From NCBI GenBank assembly GCA_022072055.1, contig JAJVIK010000008.1:1-64000 (forward strand): a stretch of DNA of 64,000 nucleotides, read 5' to 3'. The notes under the pieces were generated by a model. The model saw only the letters and a list, made by a program, of their open reading frames with translations, was not told the DNA's origin and did not search any database. Shown here piece after piece: positions 34,892 to 44,028 of the stretch. Every line of letters starts with the position of its first letter. The first letter of the stretch is position 1. The DNA is from a bacterium. Lineage in GTDB: Bacteria > Hinthialibacterota > Hinthialibacteria > OLB16. The position numbers and the translations under genes were made by a program.

Positions 34892-36352
34892 TCACCTCCC
34901 CCACTTCGCCTCGCCGGTCGCGCCGGTTTCCGCCAGCAGGTCCCGCAGTTTCCCACGCAGATCCTGGTAGATCGATTTGATCTCTCCCGTGGCCTCCTTG
35001 AGGATCAGGCCATCGAGTGTCCCCGATTCATGGTGGATTCGGAAATCCCGAAGGAGGTTGTTGCGCTCCTCCGGGTCCGCCTCCAGATCATACATCTCGT
35101 TCACGTCCTCGATGCCCTGGTACTGCATCAGTTTGTATCGCGGAGTCCGGACTCCGAACACGGTCGGCGTGTGCGCGAACGAACGCTCCCAGAAATACTC
35201 GTACAGGAACGCCTCGCGCCACTCGACCTTCTCGCCCGCAAGGAGCCTCAGAAACGAGCGCCCGCGCATGGACTCCGGGACCGATAGCCCCGCGGCTTCC
35301 AGGAAGGTGGGCCCGAAATCCAGATTGACAATCATCTCCTCGCGCTTTGTTCCACCCTTCACCAGCTCCGGGCAATGGGCAATCAGCGGCACACGGATCG
35401 AGGGTTCATACATGCAGCGCTTGTCGATCAAGCCGTGCTCGCCGAACAGGAAGCCATTGTCCGAGGTGAACACGAGGAGAGTGGATTCGAGCAGTCCTTT
35501 CTCCGTAAGGGCTTCGACCACCCGCCCCACGCTGTCATCCACCGCGCGCAGGGTCTCGCAATAGTCGCGCACAAACGGATCGAACTCGATCCGCCCGTTG
35601 TACATCCCATCGACCCCATGCCAACTGTCGCGTTGGGCGCGGACCCAATCGGGCTTTCCGGCGTAATTCTCCTCCGTGTTCGCCATGGTTCCGGGATGCG
35701 GGATGACCTCTTTCGAGTAGCACCCCTTGTGGCGCTCGGCGGGTTGGAAATCGGCATGCACCGCCTTATGCGACAGGTACAACATGAAGGGTTTTTCATC
35801 CGACGAGCGGATGAAATCGACGGCGTGATCGGTGAGCAGGTCGGTGGTGTAGCCCTGCGCCTCCGCGCGCTTGCCGTCGATGTTCAAGCTGGGGTTGTTA
35901 TAGACCCCTTGGCCCTTGAACGAGACCCAACGGTCGAAACCGGGGCGAGGCGCATCATTCGCGCCGCCCATGTGCCACTTGCCGATGAAGCCGGTGCGGT
36001 AGCCTGCCTCCTGAAGCAATCTGGGGAAGGTGGGGAGCTGCTCGGGAAGCTCGGTGGAGTTGTCGAGGACTCCGTGCTCATGGGCGTACAGCCCGGTGAG
36101 GATCGAGGCTCGGCTGGGCGAACAAAGGGCGGTGGTGACAAAGGCGTTGGAGAACACGAGGCCATGCGCGGCGAGTGAGTCCAGATGCGGGGTTTGGACA
36201 AAGGGGTGGCCCATGAATCCGAAGGTGTCATGCCGCAAGTCATCGATCAGAATAAAGATAATGCTCCGCTTATCGGCCGCGCTCGCGGGGGTCCCGGGAT
36301 CGATGAAATAAAGCAGGATGGTCATCACAAACACGGCGATGGTGTGACGCAT
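34892..36352 (-). CDS. Secreted sulfatase (CxPSR type)
   Basis: 486 residues from the ATG at 36352, with GAGGAGG seven bases upstream and signal peptide ending PASAA. The metal pair is in ILIDDLRHD (Asp37-Asp38); the formylglycine site is CSPSR (77-81), followed by ASILTGLYAHEHG. LLVFTSDNGFLFGEHG (about 300-315) gives the second metal pair, and GFIGKWHMGG is also typical. It should hydrolyse sulfate esters on polysaccharides in the periplasm or outside, after activation by a formylglycine-generating enzyme that is not in the window. It sits 13 bases after the GT4 gene, in one operon. Confidence 0.92.
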   Translation of the reverse strand: MRHTIAVFVMTILLYFIDPGTPASAADKRSIIFILIDDLRHDTFGFMGHPFVQTPHLDSLAAHGLVFSNAFVTTALCSPSRASILTGLYAHEHGVLDNSTELPEQLPTFPRLLQEAGYRTGFIGKWHMGGANDAPRPGFDRWVSFKGQGVYNNPSLNIDGKRAEAQGYTTDLLTDHAVDFIRSSDEKPFMLYLSHKAVHADFQPAERHKGCYSKEVIPHPGTMANTEENYAGKPDWVRAQRDSWHGVDGMYNGRIEFDPFVRDYCETLRAVDDSVGRVVEALTEKGLLESTLLVFTSDNGFLFGEHGLIDKRCMYEPSIRVPLIAHCPELVKGGTKREEMIVNLDFGPTFLEAAGLSVPESMRGRSFLRLLAGEKVEWREAFLYEYFWERSFAHTPTVFGVRTPRYKLMQYQGIEDVNEMYDLEADPEERNNLLRDFRIHHESGTLDGLILKEATGEIKSIYQDLRGKLRDLLAETGATGEAKWGR

Positions 36353-36365
36353 GCAGGCGCCTCCT

Positions 36366-37754
36366 CTAGCGCATTGTGGCAACTTTGCCGGCGAGGGTAT
36401 CCAGAACCCTTTCCACCAGGGGAACATACCTGAAATCCAGGATCGAGTCCCAGGTAAACTCAGCTAATACTCTGTCTCTTCCGGCCTTGCCCATTCGCGC
36501 GCGCAGGTCCGCATCATGAATAAGCCGGAGCATCTGCGCCGCAAGCTCACCCGGATCGTTCGGTCGAACCAGGAACCCGGTTTCTCCATCGAGGACACTG
36601 CGCGCGAGTCCCCCTAAGTTGCTCGCGACTACCGGGAGACCCGTGGCCATTCCCTCCAGCGCGGTGATCCCGAACGGCTCGATCCAGATCGAAGGGGCCA
36701 CCACAATGTCCATCTCCCGGTACAGGTCCGCGAGCTCCTCCTGATTCTTCCAGCCCAGATTCCGCAGCCACCCGCGTGTCGCGCGATGGTCCGTCGCGGA
36801 TGTGTAAAGGATTTCAAAGGATGCACCGGCCCGTTCGAGCAGGTCTCCCGCCGCAAGCAGGACCTCGAAGCCCTTGAGCAAATCATCCGCTCTTCCGGGA
36901 AAGAAGATCCGCGCGGGTCCGTTCCGCCGCATGTTGGCGCCCGGATGAAACACGTCGCTGTCCACCCCGGCGGGGATGATTTCGACCTTCGCGCAATACG
37001 GGGCCAGCTTGTCGGCGAGCGTGGAGTTATACACGACCGCCGCGCCGACCCGAGACAGGTTCTCCCGGAGCTGCTCGCGGTAGCCAGGGGTAAACGCAAG
37101 GCTGGAGATGTATTCGTGGGAGTAGTGGAGCTTGGTTTCGTGGCGCTTGGGCGATAGCAACACTTGCGCGGCTCGGCCCCACATCGGCATCCGCCTGAAC
37201 CAGCAGCGCTCGCATTCGGCCGGGTGATCGAGGAAGCCCAGGTCGCAGATCCGGTTCTCATGATAACGGTAATAATGCTGATTGATGCAGAGGAGTTCAT
37301 AAGCATAGAAGCGGAGGATGCAGCGCTCCGGCCCGAGCGCGGTCAGGAGCTGGTTCTTCATCGGACCGCCATCCAGGATCACGATCAAGTCAGGAGCGAA
37401 TTCCTCGATGGCGCGCGAGAAGCGCCGCCGCCCCGTGGGCGCGCTATACGACAGGCGATTGAAGGGAAGCGCGCGGACCTCGAAGGGGAGCTCGCCGCGA
37501 ATCGAGCCACGGGGAAAAAAATCCTGGAAGTCCGGACAAAACAGAGCGACCCGCGCTCCGCGCGCTTGGAGTCCATGAATCACCTGGAAGCCATCGATCC
37601 AACTCCCGCCCTTGGGCGGCCAGTGGAATAGAAGGTCCACAAAGGCGATTCGAGGGGAAGAGGACAGCCGCCGCACCAAGCCTGCTCCAGGATGAAGGTC
37701 CGAGCGATGGTACACTCCCCGCCGGAAACCGTAAGGGGAGCGCCGAGATTTCAT
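36366..37754 (-). CDS. Family 4 glycosyltransferase
   Basis: 462 residues from the ATG at 37754. The N-terminal half binds acceptor (DLIVILDGGPMKNQ); the C-terminal half has IIPAGVDSDVFHPG, IFFPGRADDLLKGFEVLL and IWIEPFGITALEGMATGLPV followed by VASNLGGLARSVLDGETGFLV, the classic GT4 donor site with E-x7-E. A Cys/His-rich insert (HPAECERCWFRRM, about 180-195) is unusual and may bind a metal. It uses an activated sugar in the cytoplasm. It overlaps head to head with the glycosidase-like gene and precedes the sulfatase. Confidence 0.88.
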   Translation of the reverse strand: MKSRRSPYGFRRGVYHRSDLHPGAGLVRRLSSSPRIAFVDLLFHWPPKGGSWIDGFQVIHGLQARGARVALFCPDFQDFFPRGSIRGELPFEVRALPFNRLSYSAPTGRRRFSRAIEEFAPDLIVILDGGPMKNQLLTALGPERCILRFYAYELLCINQHYYRYHENRICDLGFLDHPAECERCWFRRMPMWGRAAQVLLSPKRHETKLHYSHEYISSLAFTPGYREQLRENLSRVGAAVVYNSTLADKLAPYCAKVEIIPAGVDSDVFHPGANMRRNGPARIFFPGRADDLLKGFEVLLAAGDLLERAGASFEILYTSATDHRATRGWLRNLGWKNQEELADLYREMDIVVAPSIWIEPFGITALEGMATGLPVVASNLGGLARSVLDGETGFLVRPNDPGELAAQMLRLIHDADLRARMGKAGRDRVLAEFTWDSILDFRYVPLVERVLDTLAGKVATMR

Positions 37755-37791
37755 GATTCCCAAGCCCCGCGCGCGCGGTTACAGTTCCCTC

Positions 37792-39687
37792 ATGAGATCA
37801 AGTTCCATTTCCTTCATTGTCCTACTCGTCGCCGGCGCGTCGCGCGGCATGGCTCTCGAACCTGTAACTCTCTCCTCCCCAGAGGGGGTTGCGGTCCGGG
37901 TCATGGACGGAACTCGGACTGTTTTCGCGCCGATCGCGGGTGACGCAAGCCTTTGGGTTTATCATCCGACGGGAGCAGCTTCAGTCACTTACACGGAGGC
38001 GCGGACCGAGGGGAGAACCCTGAAATTGTCCGGAGGCGAGGCGGTCGGTATCCGGCTTTCAGAGAGTTTTCGCCCTGTCTGCGCGGGTCTGATCGAGCGC
38101 TGTGTCACGGTCACCGCGAGCGCCGACCAGCGCTACTTTCTCGACCTGGGTTGGAGGGTGGCGGCGGCGGGAGATTTCTATTCCTTCACCGGAAGGGAGA
38201 CGGAGAATCGCCGCTACAGCCCGAGCTGCTCCGGCCCGGAATTCGCGGAGCACTCCTCGCAGACCTTTCCGTTTCTCGGGGTCCATGACGGATCCGTCCT
38301 CTACGGGGTCATCGGCGACACGCCCGGCAGGTGGGAAAACCGCTGTTTCATGGAGTTTGACCTTACGGAGCGGCGCCTTTCCCTGAGGAACGGAGATGGT
38401 TCGAAGAAGCGGACCATCGCGATTCCCGCCGAGGTGGATGCCACCTCGGTGTATCGCGCCGCCTTTGATGGGTGGCAACATATTGAAATGGGAGAGACTC
38501 AGGCGTGGAAGACCTGGATCTTTGCCTCTCCCGCGAAATCGCTGTATGAGATCCAGCTCGCCGCCCATCTTGCGCTGGCCAACGCCAAGGGGTTCACCGG
38601 CTCCGCAATCGAGGCGATTCTTCGGAACACCTCGTACCTCCTGCTGCGTCGCAACCTGCTCCGTCCCGAAAGCGATTACCTGTTCATCTCGGGGGTGGGA
38701 TACGGTTGGAAACAGTGGGTGACCGATGGTTTTTACATGAGCCGCGGGCTGGATGACCCCTATTATGACTCCGAGGCGCGCGCGGCGGTGTTCTATGAGC
38801 GCTTGCACTATGAGGACAACGCGCAGTACTACCTGCTCTGGTCGTTGATTGTCAAGCGCGCGGGCGGGGAGCTCGACATGCGGACTGTCCAGCGGGCCTA
38901 CAAGTTCATCCGCGACCACGAGACGGATGGACTGTACATGCCACCCCGTCTCAAACCGGATCAGATCATTCTGCGCACCTATATGGATCAGCTCCCTTAT
39001 GAGGATGGCGATCCTCCCTCCTCAAACCAAGGGTTTCATTGCGGGGCGCTGATGGCGGCCAAGGAACTGGGATTGGGAGTGACCAAGGAGGACATCGAGA
39101 AGGCCATCGCCGGATATCGGAGCATGTTCAACCACGAGAAGGGGTACATGCCCACAAGCCTCCGTCAACAAGAGCATGTCGGCCAGGATGCCCTTTACGG
39201 GGAAGTTCTGACTTACGCGATCCTGGGCGAGAAACTGCTTCCGGATGACATGGTTCGGAAGCATCTGGAGACATCCGTGAGGATCCAGTCGCCGCATGGC
39301 ATGCGGATCATTTCGCTCGCGGATGGGAGCCTGCTTGAGGGTCACAACGGGACTTACACGTATGGCGGGTCCTGGTTTTTGTGCGATGCCGCGAATTACT
39401 TGGACGGCCTTATTCATGGGATGGACCCGAATTGGGTTGATGACCAGTTGGTTTGGCGATTGGAGAAGGAACTTGCCGCAATGCCCGCCTTCCATGAATC
39501 GCTGAACACCCTCACCGGAGCGCCCTATGGGCATCATTTGTATTCGTGGAATTCAGGCTATTGGTGGCTGCGGCGTGAGGTCCGCAAGCGGCTTGGGTAT
39601 TCAGGTCCGGATCCGGTGGAGACGCGGATGGATGAGAAGCTCGGGGTGATGAAGAGGGATGGGTTTTTGTTCTTGGAGGGGAAGTAA
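37792..39687 (+). CDS. Secreted (alpha/alpha)6-barrel glycosidase-like protein
   Basis: 631 residues from the ATG at 37792, giving signal MRSSSISFIVLLVAGASRGM; a start at 37753 would put a Pro/Arg tail before it. The N-terminal 230 residues are beta-rich. Residues 240-600 have paired helices with aromatic/acid-rich turns: KQWVTDGFYMSRGLDDPYYD, EDNAQYYLLWSLIVKRAGG, DQLPYEDGDPPSSNQGFH and YTYGGSWFLCDAANYLDGL, as in six-hairpin glycosidases. The family is not named with certainty. It is divergent from the GT4-sulfatase pair, suggesting a shared role in an extracellular glycan. Confidence 0.65.
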   Translation: MRSSSISFIVLLVAGASRGMALEPVTLSSPEGVAVRVMDGTRTVFAPIAGDASLWVYHPTGAASVTYTEARTEGRTLKLSGGEAVGIRLSESFRPVCAGLIERCVTVTASADQRYFLDLGWRVAAAGDFYSFTGRETENRRYSPSCSGPEFAEHSSQTFPFLGVHDGSVLYGVIGDTPGRWENRCFMEFDLTERRLSLRNGDGSKKRTIAIPAEVDATSVYRAAFDGWQHIEMGETQAWKTWIFASPAKSLYEIQLAAHLALANAKGFTGSAIEAILRNTSYLLLRRNLLRPESDYLFISGVGYGWKQWVTDGFYMSRGLDDPYYDSEARAAVFYERLHYEDNAQYYLLWSLIVKRAGGELDMRTVQRAYKFIRDHETDGLYMPPRLKPDQIILRTYMDQLPYEDGDPPSSNQGFHCGALMAAKELGLGVTKEDIEKAIAGYRSMFNHEKGYMPTSLRQQEHVGQDALYGEVLTYAILGEKLLPDDMVRKHLETSVRIQSPHGMRIISLADGSLLEGHNGTYTYGGSWFLCDAANYLDGLIHGMDPNWVDDQLVWRLEKELAAMPAFHESLNTLTGAPYGHHLYSWNSGYWWLRREVRKRLGYSGPDPVETRMDEKLGVMKRDGFLFLEGK

Positions 39688-39694
39688 GGGCTGA

Positions 39695-39922
39695 CTAAAC
39701 CTCGGCGACCACCAATCCACAAGGTTTGAACCGATTGAAATCCCTGAGGTTGGCCGTGGCTAAAGACGCTCCCAGCCGCAGGGCGACTGAGGCAATCATG
39801 CAATCCAGCAACGAGGCCCTTCGTCTTCCAGTACGGTTGTAAAGCCGGGCGGCGTTTGAGGCATCCGCTTCCGAAAACGGAATTGGAGATTGGAGGACCT
39901 GTTTCAGGAGCGCGATTTGCGC
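39695..39922 (-). pseudogene. C-terminal half of a VapC-type PIN toxin
   Basis: The frame reads LYNRTGRRRASLLDCMIASV and LRLGASLATANLRDFNRF, the second half of a VapC PIN domain with its third and fourth acidic or Asn sites. The first 60-70 residues, which hold the initial catalytic Asp and Glu, are missing. The antitoxin's end joins this piece directly, with a deletion spanning the toxin's start. It should be inactive. Confidence 0.7.
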
Positions 39923-40146
39923 GCCCAAACCGCGCTCTTGGCAGGAGAAAGGGCTAGGCTCTCCTGAACCTCATCCCAGATTGCGAGGGCTGGGTTTGGT
40001 TCCACGGTGGACGGTTCGGAGGCGCCGCGGATTGCGCGCCGAAGCGCCTCCGACTTGGAGACATTCCAGCGCCGCGCTATCTCCTCAAGACGCCGGACTG
40101 TCCCGACATCGAGGGTGTATGTAGACTTGATGCTTGGGGTGGCCAT
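39904..40146 (-). CDS. Ribbon-helix-helix antitoxin (VapB-like)
   Basis: 80 residues from the ATG at 40146: STYTLDVGTVRRLEEIARRW then NVSKSEALRRAIRGA is a clear ribbon-helix-helix DNA-binding fold. The C-terminal SPAKSAVWARKSRS is the toxin-binding tail type. The DNA after it passes into a truncated VapC. The last residues may be altered by the deletion junction. Confidence 0.7.
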   Translation of the reverse strand: MATPSIKSTYTLDVGTVRRLEEIARRWNVSKSEALRRAIRGASEPSTVEPNPALAIWDEVQESLALSPAKSAVWARKSRS

Positions 40147-40178
40147 ACCAATGAGGATATGGCCATCCGAAGGTTGCT

Positions 40179-40340
40179 TCAAGGGGACGGACGGGATCGA
40201 CGCGCTGTCCGGATGCGGTGAAGGCGTTCGGTGAATCCTCCGTCTTTCTCGAAGGCGCCGGCTTGGGCGGCGAGCTGACGATCCAGAAGGGCGCGGGCGA
40301 CGGAGATCAGAAACAGCGGGTGGGAACAGCGCCGGTCGAT
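40179..40340 (-). pseudogene. Possible remnant of a four-helix-bundle suffix protein
   Basis: A frame reads ARALLDRQLAAQAGAFEKDG and then GFTERLHRIRTARR, similar in pattern to the C-terminal part of 'four helix bundle suffix' proteins (LLDxQIxxLExxFxxxGGxxERL). No start or full domain is found upstream. Weak; pattern only. Confidence 0.3.
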
Positions 40341-40442
40341 CAGCGCCTGCCTGCCGGGAATGACTCCCCCCCTCCCCCGCCTCTGCCCCTCTGCTAAATT
40401 CCCGGTGTTCGTTCCCACATTTGCCAGCCACAGGAGGACGCC

Positions 40443-41948
40443 ATGAGATTCTTCGCCGGGTTATTCGCACTCATCCTTTGTCTCCCCATGAGCGCTGTTT
40501 GGGGGATTGCCGCCGCGCCGGAGGAGAGCGGCGAGGCGGGTTTCCGCAGCCTCTTCAATGGAACCGACCTCTCCGGGTGGGATGGAGACGCCCGCTTCTG
40601 GAAGGTCAAGGATGGCGTGATTGACGGCGAGACCACCGCCGACAACCCCACCCAAGGCAACACCTTCCTGATATGGCGCGATGGCGAGGTGGATGACTTC
40701 GAGCTGCGCCTTTCTTACCGCATGTTCTCCGGCAACTCCGGGATTCAGTACCGCTCGAAAGAAGTCTCGAAGTATGTCATCGGCGGCTATCAGGCCGACA
40801 TCGACTCGGATGGGACCTACACGGGCATCCTCTATGACGAAAAGGGGCGCGGGATCCTCGCCAAGCGCGGCGAGCAGACCGAGGTCGACTCAAGCGGCAA
40901 GCCCACGGTGAAAGGCTCCTTGGGTGAAGCCGCCGAGCTCTACAAGGCGGTCCGCCCGGGGGAATGGAACGAATACAAGGTCATCGCCAGCGGGCACGCC
41001 TTCACCCATGTCATCAACGGGGTGACCATGAGCCAGGTGATCGACAACGACCCGAAGGACCGTGAGCGCGCCGGCCTGCTCGCGCTGCAACTCCACGCCG
41101 GACCACCGATGCATATCCAGTTCAAGGATGTGCGGATCAGGCGCCTCAAACTGGAGGATCGGAAGAAGGTGGTTCTGGTCTCCGGGAAACCGAGTCACGG
41201 CTGGGGCGAGCATGATTTCCCTGCGGGGGTCCACGCGCTCCGCAAGTGCCTCGATCAGGTTCCCAACGTGGCGGCGGCGGACTATTACGAGGGCTGGCCG
41301 AAGGATCCGAGCGCCTTCGACAACGCCGACACGATTATGTTCTACATGGATGGCGGCTCCGGGCACCCGGCGATCCAGGGGGACCGTCTCCAGGCGCTGG
41401 ACGCGCTCATGAAGAAGGGGGTTGGGATGGCCTGTGTTCATTACGCCGTGGAGGTCCCGAAGGACAAGGGAGGTCCGGAGTTCAAGGAGTGGATCGGGGG
41501 CTATTACGAAACCCATTACTCCATCAACCCGCACTGGGTGGCGGAGTTCAAGAACATCCCCAAGCACCCGATCACGAGCGGGGTGCAACCGTTCAAGATT
41601 CTGGATGAGTGGTATTACAACATGCGTTTCCGGGACGGGATGAAGGGGGTGACCCCGCTGCTCACCGGCTTCCCCCCGGATGAGACGCGAAAGACCGAGG
41701 ACACCAAGGCGCACCCCGGGAGAGAGGAGATTGTGGCTTGGGCGGCGACGCGCGAGGATGGCGGTCGGGGCTTCGGGTTCACGGGCGGGCATTTCCACTC
41801 CAATTGGCGCGACCCGAATTTCCGGAAGCTGGTGCTCAACGCCCTGCTCTGGACCGCCGGCGCGCAGGTCCCCGAGGGAGGAGTCGAGTCGAACCCGACC
41901 GAGGAGGACCTGACGGTCAAACTCAGGCCGAAGCCGGCGGGGAGGTGA
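40443..41948 (+). CDS. Secreted DUF1080 (3-keto-disaccharide hydrolase)-ThuA fusion
   Basis: 501 residues, with AGGAGG seven bases before the ATG and signal MRFFAGLFALILCLPMSAVW. Residues 34-235 are DUF1080: FRSLFNGTDLSGWDGD, NSGIQYRSKEVSKYVIGGYQ, a concanavalin-like fold that cleaves 3-keto-glycosides. Residues 240-480 are ThuA-like: KVVLVSGKPSHGWGEHDF, GVGMACVHYAVEVPKDKGG and GRGFGFTGGHFHSNW; ThuA works in trehalose/3-keto-sugar utilisation. Joined, they suggest a periplasmic enzyme for 3-keto-sugars. It stands alone. Confidence 0.88.
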   Translation: MRFFAGLFALILCLPMSAVWGIAAAPEESGEAGFRSLFNGTDLSGWDGDARFWKVKDGVIDGETTADNPTQGNTFLIWRDGEVDDFELRLSYRMFSGNSGIQYRSKEVSKYVIGGYQADIDSDGTYTGILYDEKGRGILAKRGEQTEVDSSGKPTVKGSLGEAAELYKAVRPGEWNEYKVIASGHAFTHVINGVTMSQVIDNDPKDRERAGLLALQLHAGPPMHIQFKDVRIRRLKLEDRKKVVLVSGKPSHGWGEHDFPAGVHALRKCLDQVPNVAAADYYEGWPKDPSAFDNADTIMFYMDGGSGHPAIQGDRLQALDALMKKGVGMACVHYAVEVPKDKGGPEFKEWIGGYYETHYSINPHWVAEFKNIPKHPITSGVQPFKILDEWYYNMRFRDGMKGVTPLLTGFPPDETRKTEDTKAHPGREEIVAWAATREDGGRGFGFTGGHFHSNWRDPNFRKLVLNALLWTAGAQVPEGGVESNPTEEDLTVKLRPKPAGR

Positions 41949-41958
41949 AAGATCGGGC

Positions 41959-41988
41959 TTGATTCCGAGGCCCAAACCGGTTTATGAT
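41959..41988 (+). promoter_or_regulatory. Putative promoter of the restriction-modification operon
   Basis: TTGATT (41959-41964), 18 bases, TATGAT (41983-41988), 33 bases before the methyltransferase GTG. Confidence 0.35.
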
Positions 41989-42021
41989 GATCTTATAGTC
42001 ACCACAATGGAGGCCTGATCT

Positions 42022-42918
42022 GTGTCGCGGATTCCTTCTCCAATCGCAGTGAGAGCGGGTAAGAATGGGAACGGAACACCCCTCTTGGTGGCTCCAAAGG
42101 AGAGAAAGGTCTCGAGGCGGAACGGGAAGAAGATCGCGTTTGGATGGTACGGAGGCAAGTTCAGCCACCTTGACTGGCTCCTTCCGTTACTCCCATCCTG
42201 TCACCACTACTGTGAACCATTTGGAGGCTCCGCCGCCGTCTTGATCAACCGCTCACCTTCCCCAGTTGAAACCTACAACGACCTCGATGGAGAGGTGGTG
42301 AATTTCTTCCGAGTCCTTCGCGCGAAAAAAGATTTGTTGATTGAGGCCATCGGCCTGACACCCTTTTCCAGGGAGGAGTTCTTCATTGCTTGCCAAGATC
42401 ACCTAGGGAAGATTTCAGATCTGGAGCGCGCTCGACGGTTTTTTGTGCGCGCGCGTCAGGTCCGCACGGGACTTGCGCAAACCGCCTCGTTGGGCAGGTG
42501 GGCGAATTGCAAGAACACCAGCCGCGCGGGGATGAGTGGCGTGGTTTCCCGATGGCTCGGCAGTGTCGAGGCGCTGCCGGAAATCGCAATGCGCCTCCTC
42601 CGCGTCCAGATCGAGAATCGTCCGGCCCTTGAATTAATCGATCTCTATGACAGCTCGGAGACCCTCTTCTACTGCGATCCGCCGTATCCCCACGAGAGTC
42701 GTGGGGATGATAAAGCTTATGGCTTTGAACTAACTGATCACGAACACAAAATGTTGGCGATGCGGCTTATGTCCCTACAGGGCATGGCTGCGGTATCAGG
42801 ATACCGCTGTGATCTGCTGGATGATCTTTATCGGGATTGGAGATGCATTGAGGCTCCGGTCAAACACTGTCATTCCATCAAGAAACCTCGCCAGGAGGCG
42901 CTTTGGGTGAATTACTGA
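42022..42918 (+). CDS. DNA adenine methyltransferase, D12 class (restriction-modification)
   Basis: 298 residues from a GTG with GGAGG eight bases upstream. It has the D12/Dam layout: GWYGGKFSHLDWLLP (41-55), EPFGGSAAVL (65-74), ETYNDLDGEVVNFFRVLR (83-100) and catalytic DPPY (219-222). It should make N6-methyladenine. Its stop overlaps the nuclease start as TGATG, so the two are a type II pair. The first 35 residues are extra, basic and low in structure. Base use is less GC-rich than its neighbours, fitting transfer. Confidence 0.88.
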   Translation: MSRIPSPIAVRAGKNGNGTPLLVAPKERKVSRRNGKKIAFGWYGGKFSHLDWLLPLLPSCHHYCEPFGGSAAVLINRSPSPVETYNDLDGEVVNFFRVLRAKKDLLIEAIGLTPFSREEFFIACQDHLGKISDLERARRFFVRARQVRTGLAQTASLGRWANCKNTSRAGMSGVVSRWLGSVEALPEIAMRLLRVQIENRPALELIDLYDSSETLFYCDPPYPHESRGDDKAYGFELTDHEHKMLAMRLMSLQGMAAVSGYRCDLLDDLYRDWRCIEAPVKHCHSIKKPRQEALWVNY

Positions 42919-44021
42919 TGCAGGAGAAATATCCCTCTGGATTGATGCCCTCGGCTCGAGATCTACTGTTGCTCGAATGGACCCGTTGCTTGGTACCAGG
43001 GAGGACGGCTCCGAAATCCTCCATTCCGGGTGGGATTCAGGATGCCATTGAGCGATCCATAAACTCCACGACGTTGACCTATCGATATGTCCTGCCCACT
43101 CAAGTTCTCGCAAAGGCGGTTAACCCCGACCTCGACTGCAGGTCTGTCCAGGCGGGATCAGGACTGGAAGGCGCCTTCGACGCACGCAGCCTGTGCCACG
43201 ATGTAATCGTTGAATTCGACCGAACGAACCACAGCGTGTTGGGGGGATCAAAGGAACCGTACTTGAACAACCCCTTGCGGATTCCCTCGATCTCGGGCGA
43301 AAACCGGAAAGCCCAGAAGAACAAAGATGGGTTTGACGACCTTTGTGTAGTCCTCGAATATGTCCAACAAAACCGAGGAGAGGCGACTGTTGTACTACGT
43401 GAAATTCTAAACGCCATCCGGCGACGTCTCGACGCGGTCTCAATTGTCTATCCGGTGCCAAATAGGGTGAGCCTCAAGCAAGTTCAGGCGATCATGCATG
43501 AGTTCCTGAGAGATCGGACTGGTGGAAAAAGGCTTCAAATCATCACCGTTGCACTGTTTCGGTGCATCGGGAGCCGATTCAATCTGTTTCACCGGATTGT
43601 GGCCGGGAAGGTCAATGCATCAGACGCAAGCACTGGAAATGTTGCGGATCTCGAGTGTCTTGACGATATGGGGAATGTAGTCATGGGTGTGGAGGTTAAG
43701 GATCGTCAACTTACCTTGCGCCAAATTGAGGACAAACTCCCCGGAGTCCGGAGCAAGGGCGTTCGAGAGCTGCTCTTCCTGGTTCAAGGAGGGATTTTTC
43801 CGGATGATACCGGCCAAGTGGATGACCTCATTGAGAGAGAGTTCACGACGGGACAAAACCTGTATGTCCTCGAATTCCAGCGTTTCGTGGAATCCTGCCT
43901 GGCTCTCCTTGGCGAGACCGGCAGGCGGGGATTCTTGATCGAGGTGGGAATTGAGTTGGATCGACAAAGAGAAGATATCTCACATCGTCGGAAGTGGAAG
44001 GACCTGCTCACTCGGCTATGA
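42918..44021 (+). CDS. Type II restriction endonuclease, SacI-like
   Basis: 367 residues from the ATG at 42918; an in-frame TTG at 42903, four bases after AGGAGG, is an alternative start. The central stretch EGAFDARSLCHDVIVEFDR, then LGGSKEPYLNNPLR, resembles the SacI restriction enzyme family. A PD-(D/E)XK-type site is likely at GVEVKD (257-262), with an acidic DLECLDD before it. It cuts DNA not protected by the upstream enzyme. SacI itself recognises GAGCTC, but the partner here is an adenine methyltransferase, so the site is not assured. Confidence 0.7.
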   Translation: MQEKYPSGLMPSARDLLLLEWTRCLVPGRTAPKSSIPGGIQDAIERSINSTTLTYRYVLPTQVLAKAVNPDLDCRSVQAGSGLEGAFDARSLCHDVIVEFDRTNHSVLGGSKEPYLNNPLRIPSISGENRKAQKNKDGFDDLCVVLEYVQQNRGEATVVLREILNAIRRRLDAVSIVYPVPNRVSLKQVQAIMHEFLRDRTGGKRLQIITVALFRCIGSRFNLFHRIVAGKVNASDASTGNVADLECLDDMGNVVMGVEVKDRQLTLRQIEDKLPGVRSKGVRELLFLVQGGIFPDDTGQVDDLIEREFTTGQNLYVLEFQRFVESCLALLGETGRRGFLIEVGIELDRQREDISHRRKWKDLLTRL

Positions 44022-44028
44022 AACCATC

